From contig NZ_JAJQMN010000004.1 in assembly GCF_028994775.1 (NCBI RefSeq), positions 248,001 to 312,000 of the forward strand: DNA of 64,000 nucleotides. The letters run 5' to 3'. Position numbers and translations under genes: made by a program. Under the pieces are notes generated by a model. The model did no database searches, was not told the DNA's origin, and was given only the letters and a program-made list of their open reading frames with translations. The stretch's first letter is position 1. Each line of letters opens with the position of its first letter. This stretch comes from Promicromonospora iranensis. GTDB taxonomy: Bacteria; Actinomycetota; Actinomycetes; Actinomycetales; Cellulomonadaceae. Positions 33,480 to 41,972 of this stretch are shown here, one piece after another.

Positions 33480-35236
33480 GCGTGCTCCTCCTCCGTGCCC
33501 AGGCACACCCCGTCGCCCGGGCGGCCCGTCGCCAGGACGACGAGCTCCGCCTCCGGAGCGCACTCCGCGAGCGCGGCGGCGAGCCGGTCGGGCAGGTCGT
33601 CCGGCGCGTCGGCGTCGAGCAGCACGGTCGCCACGGTGGTCGCGGGCCCGGCCGCGGCACGCAGGGCGTCAACGGCGCCGGTGCCGCGCACGGTCGTCAC
33701 GGTCAGACCCGCGAGCGCCTCGTCCACGATCGTGCGGGCGTCGGTGGCGGGCGTGTCGCCCGGCTCGTCCGGCAGGCCGACCGGCAGCAACGTGCCGAGC
33801 GCGGCCAGGGCGACGACGGCGTGGACGTCGGTGGGAGTCGGCACGGTGACCACCTCGTCGACGTCGACGTGCGCGGAGGTGGCGTTCGCCGGCCCGTCCG
33901 GCACGCCGAGGAGCAGGACCCGCCGGGCACCGGTCGACGCGACGACGCGGCCCACGTCGTCGACCGTCAGCTCCTCGACCGTGCTGCCGAGTCCACCCGT
34001 GAGCAGGACGACGGCGCCCGCGTGCGCGAGCTCCGCGGTGAGCGCGGGGGCCGACGTCGCGGCGACGACGCCCCACTGGTGCTGCGCCACGGCTTCGAGG
34101 TGACGCACGTGCACCTGGGAGAGCGCGCCGGCACCCGCCGCGTCCGCCGCGATCGCGAGCGCCTGGTCGAGATGGTCGGTGTGGACATGGGCCTGCCAGA
34201 CGCCGGTTCCGGTGCCGGCGTCCCCGCCGACCACGACCACCGAGTCGCCCACCTCGCCGAGCGCGGCGCGCAGCCCGGCCGCCACGTTGTCCGACGCCGT
34301 GTCCGACGCCGTGTCCGACGCCGTGTCCGACGCTGCCTCGACCGGTCTCGTGAGCACGAACATGAGCTCCAGGGCGCCCGCACCGGCCTCGGCACCGTGC
34401 AGCCCGGCACCAGCGGCCTCGCCGGCCGGCGCACCGGCCCCCGGCACGCCGGACGCAGCCGCGGCGCTCACGAGCGGCACCGAGGCGGGGTCGAGCAGCT
34501 GGTCCAGGTTCACGGACTCCATGCTGCCGTCCGCCTCTGACACTCCGGCCGCCGCGACGACGAGCGCGTCCAGCACGAGGACCAGACCCAGGGCCCCGGC
34601 GTCGAGCACGCCCGCCGTGCGCAGGTCGTCGAGCTCGTCCCGGCTGGCCCGGGCGGCGGTGCGTGCGGCGTCCGCGGCGGCGGTCACCACGGGCAGCAGC
34701 CCGCCGTCGTGCGCCTGGCCGACGCCCAGGTCCGGCGCCGACCCGCTCTCGACGGCACGCGCCGCGGCCGCCGCGGCGTCGGCCGCCGTGAGGATCGTGC
34801 CCTCGGCGGGCTGTGCCACCGCCGACCGGGCCGACGTCGCCGCCCGGCCGAGCAGGTCCGCCGGTCCGCCGCCGTGCCGTGCGGCGACCGCCAGGCCGCG
34901 CAGCCACTCGCTCAGGATCACGCCGGAGTTCCCGTACGCGCCCAGCAGCGCCGCGCGGGCGAGCGTCGCCAGCAGCTGCGGGCCGGTCGCGTCAGCGGGC
35001 GCGCCGGCGACCGCCCGGTCCCCCTCGCGGAGGGTCAGGTAGAGGTTGGTGCCGGTGTCGGCGTCGGCCACGGGGAACACGTTGACCCGGTCGATCGCCT
35101 CGCGCTCCCGCCGCAGAGCCGCCGTGGCACCGCGGGTCCATGCGCGCACCAGCCCCGGGTCCTCGAGACGGACGCCGGCCGGGAACGGCTCCGGACCAGA
35201 ATCAGCCGTCCGGCTGCCGCTGTCGACGTCGGTCAC
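33476..35236 (-). CDS. DAK1/DhaL-domain protein (FakA-like)
   Basis: Protein of the family containing fatty-acid kinase FakA and dihydroxyacetone-kinase-like proteins. The N-terminal DhaL domain is clear: REAIDRVNVFPVADADTGTN (metal/ADP-binding Asp residues), LLGAYGNSGVILSEWLRG and GAFGLVL-type segment LDAGALGLVLVLDAL near 200. The C-terminal half (about 260-586) is more divergent. GTG 35236 has a perfect AGGAGGG six bases before it. Four 12-nt repeats encode TASDTASD. Between rpmB and recG this gene is nearly universal in actinobacteria. No DegV-like FakB gene is adjacent, so the kinase role stays inference. Confidence 0.88.
   Translation of the reverse strand: MTDVDSGSRTADSGPEPFPAGVRLEDPGLVRAWTRGATAALRREREAIDRVNVFPVADADTGTNLYLTLREGDRAVAGAPADATGPQLLATLARAALLGAYGNSGVILSEWLRGLAVAARHGGGPADLLGRAATSARSAVAQPAEGTILTAADAAAAAARAVESGSAPDLGVGQAHDGGLLPVVTAAADAARTAARASRDELDDLRTAGVLDAGALGLVLVLDALVVAAAGVSEADGSMESVNLDQLLDPASVPLVSAAAASGVPGAGAPAGEAAGAGLHGAEAGAGALELMFVLTRPVEAASDTASDTASDTASDNVAAGLRAALGEVGDSVVVVGGDAGTGTGVWQAHVHTDHLDQALAIAADAAGAGALSQVHVRHLEAVAQHQWGVVAATSAPALTAELAHAGAVVLLTGGLGSTVEELTVDDVGRVVASTGARRVLLLGVPDGPANATSAHVDVDEVVTVPTPTDVHAVVALAALGTLLPVGLPDEPGDTPATDARTIVDEALAGLTVTTVRGTGAVDALRAAAGPATTVATVLLDADAPDDLPDRLAAALAECAPEAELVVLATGRPGDGVCLGTEEEHA
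34287..34334 (-). repeat. Four 12-nt tandem repeats within the DAK gene
   Basis: GTCCGACGCCGT repeats four times (last unit slightly changed) and encodes the run ASDTASDTASDTASD in a linker region. In-frame length variation is possible. Confidence 0.85.
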
Positions 35237-35401
35237 GCTCTGCCCTCCTGCACGTGGCTGAACAACAGACCGGGCGATGCCCGGACGGATCCCACCGTAC
35301 CCAGCGGCCGGGCCGCTCGCGTGCGGCCGTCCACAGGCACACCGCACACCGCACGCTCACGGCCCCGGCCGTGATGTGACGCAGCACCCGGTGGCTACGG
35401 T

Positions 35402-35431
35402 TTGAGGGCCCGGCCCGCGATCGGGTACTCT
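35402..35431 (+). promoter_or_regulatory. Probable rpmB promoter in the DAK-rpmB divergent region
   Basis: TTGAGG (35402-35407) and TACTCT (35426-35431) are 18 bases apart. The transcript would start near 35438 and have a leader of about 118 nt in which GTCGTGC and GCACGAC can pair just before the ribosome site. The rest of the 319-base gap (35237-35401) shows nothing further apart from the DAK gene upstream sequence. Confidence 0.55.
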
Positions 35432-35555
35432 GTCGAAGTTGCCTGGTCCGCTACGAAGCGTTGATTGCTCTGAAGTGTCCAGGCTCCCCCTTTCGACCAT
35501 CCATCACGTCGTGCTGTCGTTTCTGCACAGGCGTGCACGACATTCAGGAGACACC

Positions 35556-35753
35556 GTGGCTGCCAACTGCGACGTCTGCGGCAAGGGCCCGGGTTTCGGG
35601 CACTCAGTTTCGCACTCTCACATCCGCACCAAGCGCCGCTGGAACCCGAACATCCAGCGCGTCCGTGCGATCGTGGGCGGGACTCCCAAGCGCGTCAACG
35701 TGTGCACCTCCTGCCTCAAGGCCGGCAAGGTCACGCGCAAGGTCTCGGCCTGA
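35556..35753 (+). CDS. rpmB: 50S ribosomal protein L28 (zinc-binding form)
   Basis: Large-subunit protein. GTG 35556 follows AGGAG and gives a product with [20 protein letters not shown] and [17 protein letters not shown], the two CxxC pairs marking the zinc-containing C+ paralogue. At 65 residues it is full length. It is transcribed away from the DAK-recG run and followed by a hairpin. Confidence 0.98.
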   Translation: MAANCDVCGKGPGFGHSVSHSHIRTKRRWNPNIQRVRAIVGGTPKRVNVCTSCLKAGKVTRKVSA

Positions 35754-35828
35754 CGCTGCTGCCGCAGCCGGGTCGCTGACGCGACCCGCAATGCTTGACG
35801 AAGACGTTCGATGAGAACGTTCGACGAG

Positions 35829-35860
35829 GACGCCCGTCGGGTTCACACCTGGCGGGCGTC
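35829..35860 (+). terminator. Hairpin after rpmB
   Basis: GACGCCCG (35829-35836) and CGGGCGTC (35853-35860) pair perfectly, followed by TTC. It lies 76 bases after rpmB and precedes the GNAT gene. Upstream of it, near 35800-35830, GTTCGA motifs repeat imperfectly. Confidence 0.65.
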
Positions 35861-35936
35861 TTCGGCGTTCCCGTAGCCTTCAGTCGGACCCAAAGAAGTG
35901 GTTGCGCCGCGCACCACCGGGTGAAAAGGTGAAGCC

Positions 35937-36452
35937 ATGATGGCACCGGAAGATGTGACCATCCGCCCAGCAACGACGGCCGACGCCGAAGCGATAGCTC
36001 GTGTCGACATCGCCTCCTGGCGTGGTGCGTACTCGGAGATCCTGTCCAACTCCTACCTGGAGTCCCTCGACGTCTCCGAGCGGGCGGGGCGGTGGAACGC
36101 GGCCGTGAACGCTCGCGACGTCACCGTGCTCGTCGCGGAGGACGAGACCGGCACCGTCGGCTTCACGAGCGTCGGCCCGTGCCGCGACGAGGACGCCGAA
36201 CCCGGCGACCTCGAGATCTACGCCATCTACCTGCACCCCCGCGTATGGGGTACCGGTGTGGCCCGCGACCTGATGCGCACGGTGCTCGACGGGCTCTCCC
36301 CCGGCACCGTCGTGTCCCTCTGGATCCTCCAGGGCAACGATCGCGCCCAGCACTTCTACCGGCGGCACGGCTTCCAGCACGACGGCACCGAGCGCATCGA
36401 CGACATCGGCGGCCAGCCGCTCACGCAGCTCCGCTTCCGCAAGCGGCGGTAG
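35937..36452 (+). CDS. GNAT family N-acetyltransferase
   Basis: Acetyltransferase of unknown acceptor. The 171-residue product has TIRPATTADAEAIARVDIASWRGAYSEIL split over the N-terminal helices, EIYAIYLHPRVWGTGVARDL (acetyl-CoA loop with the GTG variant of the usual RGxG) near 95, and LWILQGNDRAQHFYRRHGF near 130. This N-terminal pattern is common in the 'WRxAY' GNAT proteins of actinobacteria. AAAGGTGA precedes tandem ATGs. It ends close to the convergent thiL gene. Confidence 0.9.
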   Translation: MMAPEDVTIRPATTADAEAIARVDIASWRGAYSEILSNSYLESLDVSERAGRWNAAVNARDVTVLVAEDETGTVGFTSVGPCRDEDAEPGDLEIYAIYLHPRVWGTGVARDLMRTVLDGLSPGTVVSLWILQGNDRAQHFYRRHGFQHDGTERIDDIGGQPLTQLRFRKRR

Positions 36453-36505
36453 CGCACGGACGAGGTCGGTCGGGTGACCGGCCGATCTCGCCGTCCGGCC
36501 CGGAG

Positions 36506-37576
36506 TCACACCCGGAAGTGGTCCCAGCCCGGACCGACGTCCTGCACCTGGCCACCGATCGTGACGACCGGTCCGGCCTCCCCGACCTCGTGCACCTGGC
36601 CGACGGCGGTCCAGTCCTCCGGCAGCCGAGTACCGGCCGGGAACGTGGCGAGCAGCCCGTGGTCCTCTCCCCCTGCCCAGACCCACCGGCCGACGAGTCC
36701 GTCGATGTCCGCGTTCCCGGGCCCCCAGCCGGGATCGCCCAGCCCGGTCGCCGCGGCGACCGCCCGCGCTGCCGAACGCAGCACGTCCCGGTCCTTCGCG
36801 AACGCCCCGGTGTCGAGGTCGAGCCGCACGCCGCTCGCGCGGGCGATCCGCCCGGCGTCACGCAGCAGACCGTCGGACAGGTCGAGCATCGAGGTGGCAC
36901 CCGCCTGAGCTGCCGCGACGCCGGCGGCGAGCGGTGGGTCCGGCCGGAGGTAGGCGGCGACGAGCCGCTCCCACGCGTCCTCGAGCAGCACGCCGTCGGT
37001 GACCTCCAGCGGGACGGCGGGCAGCGGCACGCGGACCAGGTCCGCCTCCAGGAGCGCCAGCCCGGCGGCCGACCACCCGCGTACCCCGGCGTACGCGACG
37101 ACGTCGCCGGGCCGCGCACCCGACCGCAGCACCGGCGCGCGTCCTTCCAGGTCGCCGTGCACCGTGATGCTCACCACCAGGACCGGCCCGCCGGACAGGT
37201 CGCCGCCCACGGCACCCGCGCCGACCGGCGCGCAGCCGTCGGCCAGGCCCCTGGCGAGGCCCGTCACCCAGTCCAGCTCGGTGTCGCCGGGCACCACGAG
37301 GGATGTGACCAGCCCGGTCGGTCGCGCACCCATCGCGGCGATGTCGGCGAGGTTCTGCGCGGCGGCACGCCGTCCGACGTCGTACCCGGTGGACCAGCGG
37401 GTACGGAAGTGGCGGTCCTCGACGAGCACGTCGGTCGAGACCACGAACCGGCCGTCGGGGGCCGCGAGCACCGCGGCGTCGTCACCGGGCCCGAGCAGCG
37501 TCGCACTCCCCCGGGGCAGCAGGGGCACGATGCGTTCGAGGATCTGCTCCTCGGAGAGGTCACGGACGCGGGTCAC
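36506..37576 (-). CDS. thiL: Thiamine-monophosphate kinase
   Basis: Final step of thiamine pyrophosphate synthesis. The 356-residue product has LSEEQILERIVPLLPRG, LLGPGDDAAVLAAPDG (metal/ATP Asp pair) near 28, VSTDVLVEDRHFRTRWST, AAQNLADIAAMGARP near 75, and LDLSDGLLRDAGRIARASG near 215. The GTG start at 37576 fits MTRVRDLSEEQ. In mycobacteria it is also close to DUF3515 and ddl. It is divergent from the DUF3515 gene (119 bases apart). Confidence 0.97.
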   Translation of the reverse strand: MTRVRDLSEEQILERIVPLLPRGSATLLGPGDDAAVLAAPDGRFVVSTDVLVEDRHFRTRWSTGYDVGRRAAAQNLADIAAMGARPTGLVTSLVVPGDTELDWVTGLARGLADGCAPVGAGAVGGDLSGGPVLVVSITVHGDLEGRAPVLRSGARPGDVVAYAGVRGWSAAGLALLEADLVRVPLPAVPLEVTDGVLLEDAWERLVAAYLRPDPPLAAGVAAAQAGATSMLDLSDGLLRDAGRIARASGVRLDLDTGAFAKDRDVLRSAARAVAAATGLGDPGWGPGNADIDGLVGRWVWAGGEDHGLLATFPAGTRLPEDWTAVGQVHEVGEAGPVVTIGGQVQDVGPGWDHFRV

Positions 37577-37695
37577 TGGTAGACCCTAAGGGCCAGCACG
37601 GGCAGGTCGCGGCATACCGTCCGGTGCGCGAGCCGCACACCGGTGGCAAACGGGCATCGGGGACGGGCACTATCCGAGACAGGTAACGTATCTCC

Positions 37696-38169
37696 GTGCT
37701 TCCCGCCCGATTCGTGACCGCAACGACCGCCGCTCTCGCCGTCCTGGTGCTCGGTGGGTGCGCTCGAACGATCGGGGTGGAGGTGGCGCCGGATGCCTCC
37801 GACCCGATGTGCGCGGAGGTCATGCTGGCCGTGCCGGACGAGCTCGGCGCCGACCTGCCGAAGCTGAAGACCGACGCCCAGGCCACGGCGGCCTGGGGCG
37901 AGCCGGGCGCGGCGGTCACCATGCGCTGCGGCGTGGACCAGGTCGGACCGGCAGCCGACTGCCAGCACGTCGACTCGGGGGACGGGACCACCGTCGACTG
38001 GATCGTCACCACTGATGACGCGGGTACCTGGTCATTCGTCACCTACGGCCGCGAGCCCGCGGTCGAGGTGATCGTTCCGCCGGCGGTCACCGAGGACCAC
38101 TCGACGTCGTTCATCGCCGACCTCGCCGGCGCCGTGACGCAGGTACCTGCCACGAAGGAGTGTCAGTGA
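37696..38169 (+). CDS. DUF3515 family lipoprotein
   Basis: Exported lipoprotein of unknown role, conserved between thiL and ddl in actinobacteria. The 157-residue product begins with a signal peptide and lipobox VLVLGGCA (Cys about 22), then CAEVMLAVPDELG, AWGEPGAAVTMRCGV, and ends VPATKECQ. Four further Cys residues may form disulfides. GTG 37696 is the start. The same opposite orientation to ddl and thiL is seen in M. tuberculosis (Rv2980). The stop overlaps the TetR gene start. Confidence 0.9.
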   Translation: MLPARFVTATTAALAVLVLGGCARTIGVEVAPDASDPMCAEVMLAVPDELGADLPKLKTDAQATAAWGEPGAAVTMRCGVDQVGPAADCQHVDSGDGTTVDWIVTTDDAGTWSFVTYGREPAVEVIVPPAVTEDHSTSFIADLAGAVTQVPATKECQ

Positions 38170-38933
38170 GCTCAGCTGTATCAGTGCCGCCGGCTGCGGC
38201 GGCGACAGAACCCGCCCCGGTGCAGTCGCGCCGCGAACGGCTGCGCGACGAGCTGCGGCGTGAGGTCCTCGACGCCGCACGGCACCAGCTCGCCGGGCAG
38301 CACGGCCTGAGCAAGCTCACCATGGCCGCCATCGCGAAAGAGGTCGGCGTCACGCCGCCCGCGCTGTACCGGCACTTCGAGAACCGGCAGGACGTCATCG
38401 CGCAGCTCTGCGTGCTGATCGTCGAGGAGGTGCTGGAGCTGCTCGCCGCCGCGGTGGCCCGGCAGGAGCCGGGCGACATCGCGGCCGCCCTGGTCGCCTC
38501 GACCCGGACCTCGCTCGACTGGGCGGTCAGCAACCCGGCCGAGTTCGACCTCGTCATCGGATCCGGCATCCGCGCGGAGCTCCCCGACAGCCACGCCCTG
38601 CAGCGCCGCATGGCCGAGATGGTCGGCGGCCACTACGTGCCCCTCTTCCGCGACCTGGCGGCGGCGGGTATCCCGCGCCCGGCCGACGACGAGCTCGCCC
38701 CCGAGCTGGCCGACCAGGTCCGCCGGTACCGCGACGCGGTGGGCGGTCACGACCTGCCGCTCGGCGTCGCCCACCTCATGGTGACGAGCTGGCGTCAGGT
38801 CTACGGGCTGCAGTGCATGGCCGTCTACGGACACCAGGAGTTCGCGTTCGGCGACCACATGGCGCTCCACGAGGACCTGGTCTCCTCGCTGCTGGTCACG
38901 ATGGGCCTCGAGCCGCACCCGACCGTGCGCTGA
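38166..38933 (+). CDS. TetR family transcriptional regulator
   Basis: Ligand-responsive repressor with unknown target. The HTH is at about 40-65 (KLTMAAIAKEVGVTPPALYR then HFENRQDVIAQL), followed by a helical C-terminal domain of the TetR_C_33-like kind (YVPLFRDLAAAGIPRPADDE). GTG 38166 has AAGGAG 5 bases before it, lying within the end of the DUF3515 gene; its GTGA overlaps that stop, so the two are co-translated. Genes divergent from it are absent; possible targets are the nearby membrane genes or remote. Confidence 0.92.
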   Translation: MSSAVSVPPAAAATEPAPVQSRRERLRDELRREVLDAARHQLAGQHGLSKLTMAAIAKEVGVTPPALYRHFENRQDVIAQLCVLIVEEVLELLAAAVARQEPGDIAAALVASTRTSLDWAVSNPAEFDLVIGSGIRAELPDSHALQRRMAEMVGGHYVPLFRDLAAAGIPRPADDELAPELADQVRRYRDAVGGHDLPLGVAHLMVTSWRQVYGLQCMAVYGHQEFAFGDHMALHEDLVSSLLVTMGLEPHPTVR

Positions 38934-38962
38934 GCCGGCCGCGGCCCACGCCCGCGCCGGCG

Positions 38963-39691
38963 TCAGTCCTCCGGCGGCCTCCGCGCCGCCGCGAGCGCCG
39001 CGGCAAGCCCGACCACGACGAAGACCGCGCCGACGGACAGCACGGCGATGCCCATCGCCACCCAGGGGTCGAAGGCCGCGGCGACGGCCGTCGCGACCCC
39101 CGCGAGGACGAGGGCGATGCCTGCCCCGCGGTACAGCCTGCCCTGCGCGGCCCTGAACCGCTCGAGCCCTCCGGTGTACCGGCCGCCCGGGGCGAACAAC
39201 GGCGCTGCCACGCCGAGGCAGGCGATGAGCAGACCCACGGCGGCCGCGACGGCCTTCTCGAACGGGAACCCGTCCCCGGTGTGCAGGGAGAGCAGCCCGA
39301 GGTGGAACGTCACCATGAACACGGACAGGCCCATGAGCGTCCAGCTCAGCACCTGCCGGACCCGTTCGGGCGAACGGTCCAGCGCCATGGGGGTTCGCTT
39401 GAGCAGCTCATGATCCGCACGCAGCCCCACGGAGAACAGGACCGTGAGCCCGAGCAACATGCTCGGCGCGGCGACGGCGGTGACCCCGCGGTGCACCACG
39501 CTCTCGCCGTGCCGTCCGTCGGCCTCACGCGTGACGATCTCGACCGCCATCTCCGGCCACGCGACGACCGACGTCACGATCATGATCACGACGGCAGCCA
39601 GCGCCACTGCAGCGCCTGGCCACGGGACCATGACCCACGGAGGCGGCGGGCTGTCGGTCCGGGGAACTTCGGTGGAGCCGGTCGCGGTCAT
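38963..39691 (-). CDS. SdpI/DUF1648-like membrane protein
   Basis: Six to seven hydrophobic helices in 242 residues: WVMVPWPGAAVALAAVVIM, then VVAWPEMAVEIVTREADG (position and shape of the DUF1648 motif), two helices around 70-150 and three more to the C-terminus. It is paired with an ArsR-type regulator with overlapping stop/start codons, exactly the layout of sdpR-sdpI, where SdpI gives immunity to a killing factor and relays a signal to SdpR. No SdpC-like toxin is nearby, so a stress or envelope sensor role is as likely. Confidence 0.7.
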   Translation of the reverse strand: MTATGSTEVPRTDSPPPPWVMVPWPGAAVALAAVVIMIVTSVVAWPEMAVEIVTREADGRHGESVVHRGVTAVAAPSMLLGLTVLFSVGLRADHELLKRTPMALDRSPERVRQVLSWTLMGLSVFMVTFHLGLLSLHTGDGFPFEKAVAAAVGLLIACLGVAAPLFAPGGRYTGGLERFRAAQGRLYRGAGIALVLAGVATAVAAAFDPWVAMGIAVLSVGAVFVVVGLAAALAAARRPPED

Positions 39692-40065
39692 GGCGTGCCC
39701 TCCTGTGTGGCGGTCGTGTGCGCAGCGGTGTTGCCACTCTCATCCGTCTCGGACATCCCGCCGGGCGCAGCCGTCGACGACCGAGGTCGGCGCAGCTCCG
39801 CCAGGGCGACGATCGCCTCGTCCAGCAGGCTCATCTGGAGCCGGTACTGGACCTCGGTCGCGCGGCGCCTGGTCTCGACCAGGCCGGCCTGGCGCAGGAC
39901 CTTGAGATGACCGGACAGCGTCGACGGACCGATACCCAGCGCGGCGCCGATGTCACCGGCCCGGACGTAGTCCTTGTCGCGCAGGTAGCGCAGGATCTCT
40001 CGCCTCGCCCGATGGGCAAGGGCGGAGAAGAGCCCGTCTCCCGGTTCTTCGGTATTTCGCGACAT
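39688..40065 (-). CDS. ArsR/SdpR family transcriptional regulator
   Basis: Winged-helix repressor with no metal-binding Cys pairs, as in SdpR-type autorepressors. The 125-residue product has LFSALAHRARREILRYLRD, recognition helix IGPSTLSGHLKVLRQAGLV near 50-68 and RRRATEVQYRLQ (wing), then a short polar tail. ATG 40065 (MSRNTEEPGDG) is preferred over an upstream ATG at 40101. An 8-bp inverted repeat overlaps the start codon, consistent with self-repression. The stop overlaps the membrane-protein start (ATGA). Confidence 0.9.
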   Translation of the reverse strand: MSRNTEEPGDGLFSALAHRARREILRYLRDKDYVRAGDIGAALGIGPSTLSGHLKVLRQAGLVETRRRATEVQYRLQMSLLDEAIVALAELRRPRSSTAAPGGMSETDESGNTAAHTTATQEGTP

Positions 40066-40071
40066 ACCGAA
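40048..40071. promoter_or_regulatory. Operator-like inverted repeat over the ArsR start codon
   Basis: TTCGGTAT (40048-40055) and ATACCGAA (40064-40071) are perfect inverted copies with an 8-base spacer. The repeat covers the start codon and 5' end of the regulator gene, an ideal place for autorepression by the SdpR-like protein. Confidence 0.6.
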
Positions 40072-40137
40072 ATAGTAGCTGCGCGACAGGTCACGGCACA
40101 AGGGTTTTACCTGGGCCCGGAACCTGGCGGACGGCGG

Positions 40138-40668
40138 TCAGCGCACCATCGAGTCCCTGGTGGCTTCCAGGGTGTGCAGCGAGTCAGCGTTCGTGATCAG
40201 CTGGATCGTCCCGTGATAGGAGATCGACGGATCCTTCATCGCCGCGGCCAGCAGATGCGCGAGCGCCGCGAGGTGCCGGTCGTCGTGCGCGCAGATGCGG
40301 TGCACGTGCTGGGTGGCGGTGACGAGCTGGAGGGCGTAGACCGGGTACTTCCACAGCGGCTTCCAGAACCGCGTCTGCTGCCAGGCGCGCGCCGTCGGCC
40401 ACCCGAGGCCAGCACAGGCCATGGCGAGCGCGCCCTCCCACGGGATGTCGGCGCCCACCATGCGGAGCAGCAGGACGATCACCGCGACGATGCAGAACGG
40501 GTAGGCCACCTGGTTCGCCCAGGCGCCGATCGGCTGCGGTCTCGCCACGCCCACCACCTCGACGCGCATGACGTTGCTCAGGGCGAAGGTCGTGAGCCCG
40601 ATGGTGAGCGTCCCGTTCGCGACCCGCACCTCGCGCGCGGCGTACTTGTAGCGCGGCTCGCCGAACAT
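40138..40668 (-). CDS. DUF6232-like membrane protein
   Basis: Protein of unknown function, 176 residues. Two adjacent hydrophobic helices lie at about 50-90 (YPFCIVAVIVLLLRMVGADI, ALAMACAGLGWPTARAW), flanked by an N-terminal beta-rich part (YAAREVRVANGTLTIGLTTF, ALSNVMRVEVV) and a C-terminal PH-like part with LQLVTATQHVHRICAHDDRH. This resembles the DUF6232 family of actinobacteria. It is followed by a gap of about 70 bases from the regulator start and precedes no obvious partner. Confidence 0.6.
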   Translation of the reverse strand: MFGEPRYKYAAREVRVANGTLTIGLTTFALSNVMRVEVVGVARPQPIGAWANQVAYPFCIVAVIVLLLRMVGADIPWEGALAMACAGLGWPTARAWQQTRFWKPLWKYPVYALQLVTATQHVHRICAHDDRHLAALAHLLAAAMKDPSISYHGTIQLITNADSLHTLEATRDSMVR

Positions 40669-40743
40669 CGTGCCTCCTCAGACGCCCTTTCCGGCCATGC
40701 CTCTCGTGGCGGGGACCGGTGGTGAGACGCAGAGTACAGGCGA

Positions 40744-41922
40744 TCAGCGCAGGCCGGTGGACCGCTCGAGAGCGAGCTGGACGAGCTCGTCGATCAGCTC
40801 CGGATAGGTCATGCCGGAGGCCGCCCACATGCGCGGGTACATCGAGAACGGAGTGAAGCCCGGCATGGTGTTGATCTCGTTGACCACCACCTGGTCGTCG
40901 GGCGTCACGAACACGTCGACGCGGGCCAGCCCCTCGGCGTCGATCGCCTCGAACGTCCGCACGGCGATCTCCTGGATCTCCTTGATGACGTGGTCGGGCA
41001 GGTCGGCGGGGCAGGAGAGCTGCACCGCCGACTCGTCGAAGTACTTGGCCTCGTAGTCGTAGAAGCCGTTCTTGGTCTCGTCGGTGACCACGATCTCGCC
41101 CGGCAGGGACGCCCGCGGGCGCTCCCCGCCGCGGCCGCCGAGGACCGCGCACTCGATCTCGCGGCCGGCGATGCCCGCCTCGACGATCACCTTGGGGTCG
41201 TGCCTGCGGGCCTCCTCGACGGCGGCGTCCAGGTCGTCCAGCGAGTCCACCCGGGACACACCGAGGGACGAGCCGGCGCGGGCCGGCTTGACGAACAGCG
41301 GGAGTCCCAGGGGCTCGATCGTCTGCAGGACGACGTCGCGGCGGCCCGGCCAGTCGCCCGGCCTGATCACGGCGTACGGGCCGATCGGCAGGCCCTGGCC
41401 CGCGAACACCATCTTCATGAAGTGCTTGTCCATGCCGACGGCGGACGCGAGCACGCCGGAACCGACGTAGCGCGCGTCGGCGAGCTCGAGCAGGCCCTGG
41501 ACGGTGCCGTCCTCGCCGTACGGGCCGTGCAGCAGCGGGAACACCACGTCGACGTCGGCGAGCGCCGACGGGACCTGGCCCGGCTCGAGGACCCGCAGCG
41601 CGGCGTCGCCGACGGTCAGCGGCAGCACCACCTCGGCGGACGACGCCGGCACCTCAGGCGCCACGCCGTCGGTGATGGCCCAGCGCTCCGGCTCGTCGGC
41701 GGCGATGACCCACTGCCCGTTCGGGGTGATGCCGACGGGCACCACCTCGTACTTCGAGCGGTCGATGGCGCCCATCACGCCACCGGCGGTGGCGACGGAG
41801 ATCCCGTGCTCGCCGGAGCGTCCGCCGAAGAGGATCACGACGCGAGTCTTGCGGGCAGCGTCCGGCGTCGGCTCGGGGTTCGTGGAATCCCCGGCGGAGG
41901 CTGGTTCAGTGTGGTGCGACAT
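40744..41922 (-). CDS. ddl: D-alanine-D-alanine ligase
   Basis: Makes the D-Ala-D-Ala dipeptide of peptidoglycan, cytosolic, ATP-dependent. The 392-residue product has ILFGGRSGEHGISVATAGGV near 32, LLHGPYGEDGTVQGLLEL near 130, FVKPARAGSSLGVSRV near 210, and ARVDVFVTPDDQVVVNEINT and MPGFTPFSMYP near 330-355. ATG 41922 is used; the first 25 residues are a polar extension. In most actinobacteria ddl directly follows gpsA; here nine genes lie between them. Confidence 0.98.
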   Translation of the reverse strand: MSHHTEPASAGDSTNPEPTPDAARKTRVVILFGGRSGEHGISVATAGGVMGAIDRSKYEVVPVGITPNGQWVIAADEPERWAITDGVAPEVPASSAEVVLPLTVGDAALRVLEPGQVPSALADVDVVFPLLHGPYGEDGTVQGLLELADARYVGSGVLASAVGMDKHFMKMVFAGQGLPIGPYAVIRPGDWPGRRDVVLQTIEPLGLPLFVKPARAGSSLGVSRVDSLDDLDAAVEEARRHDPKVIVEAGIAGREIECAVLGGRGGERPRASLPGEIVVTDETKNGFYDYEAKYFDESAVQLSCPADLPDHVIKEIQEIAVRTFEAIDAEGLARVDVFVTPDDQVVVNEINTMPGFTPFSMYPRMWAASGMTYPELIDELVQLALERSTGLR

Positions 41923-41972
41923 CGCGCCCGACCCTACCGGACCTGCCGGACAAGACCCGTCCCGAACGGGCC

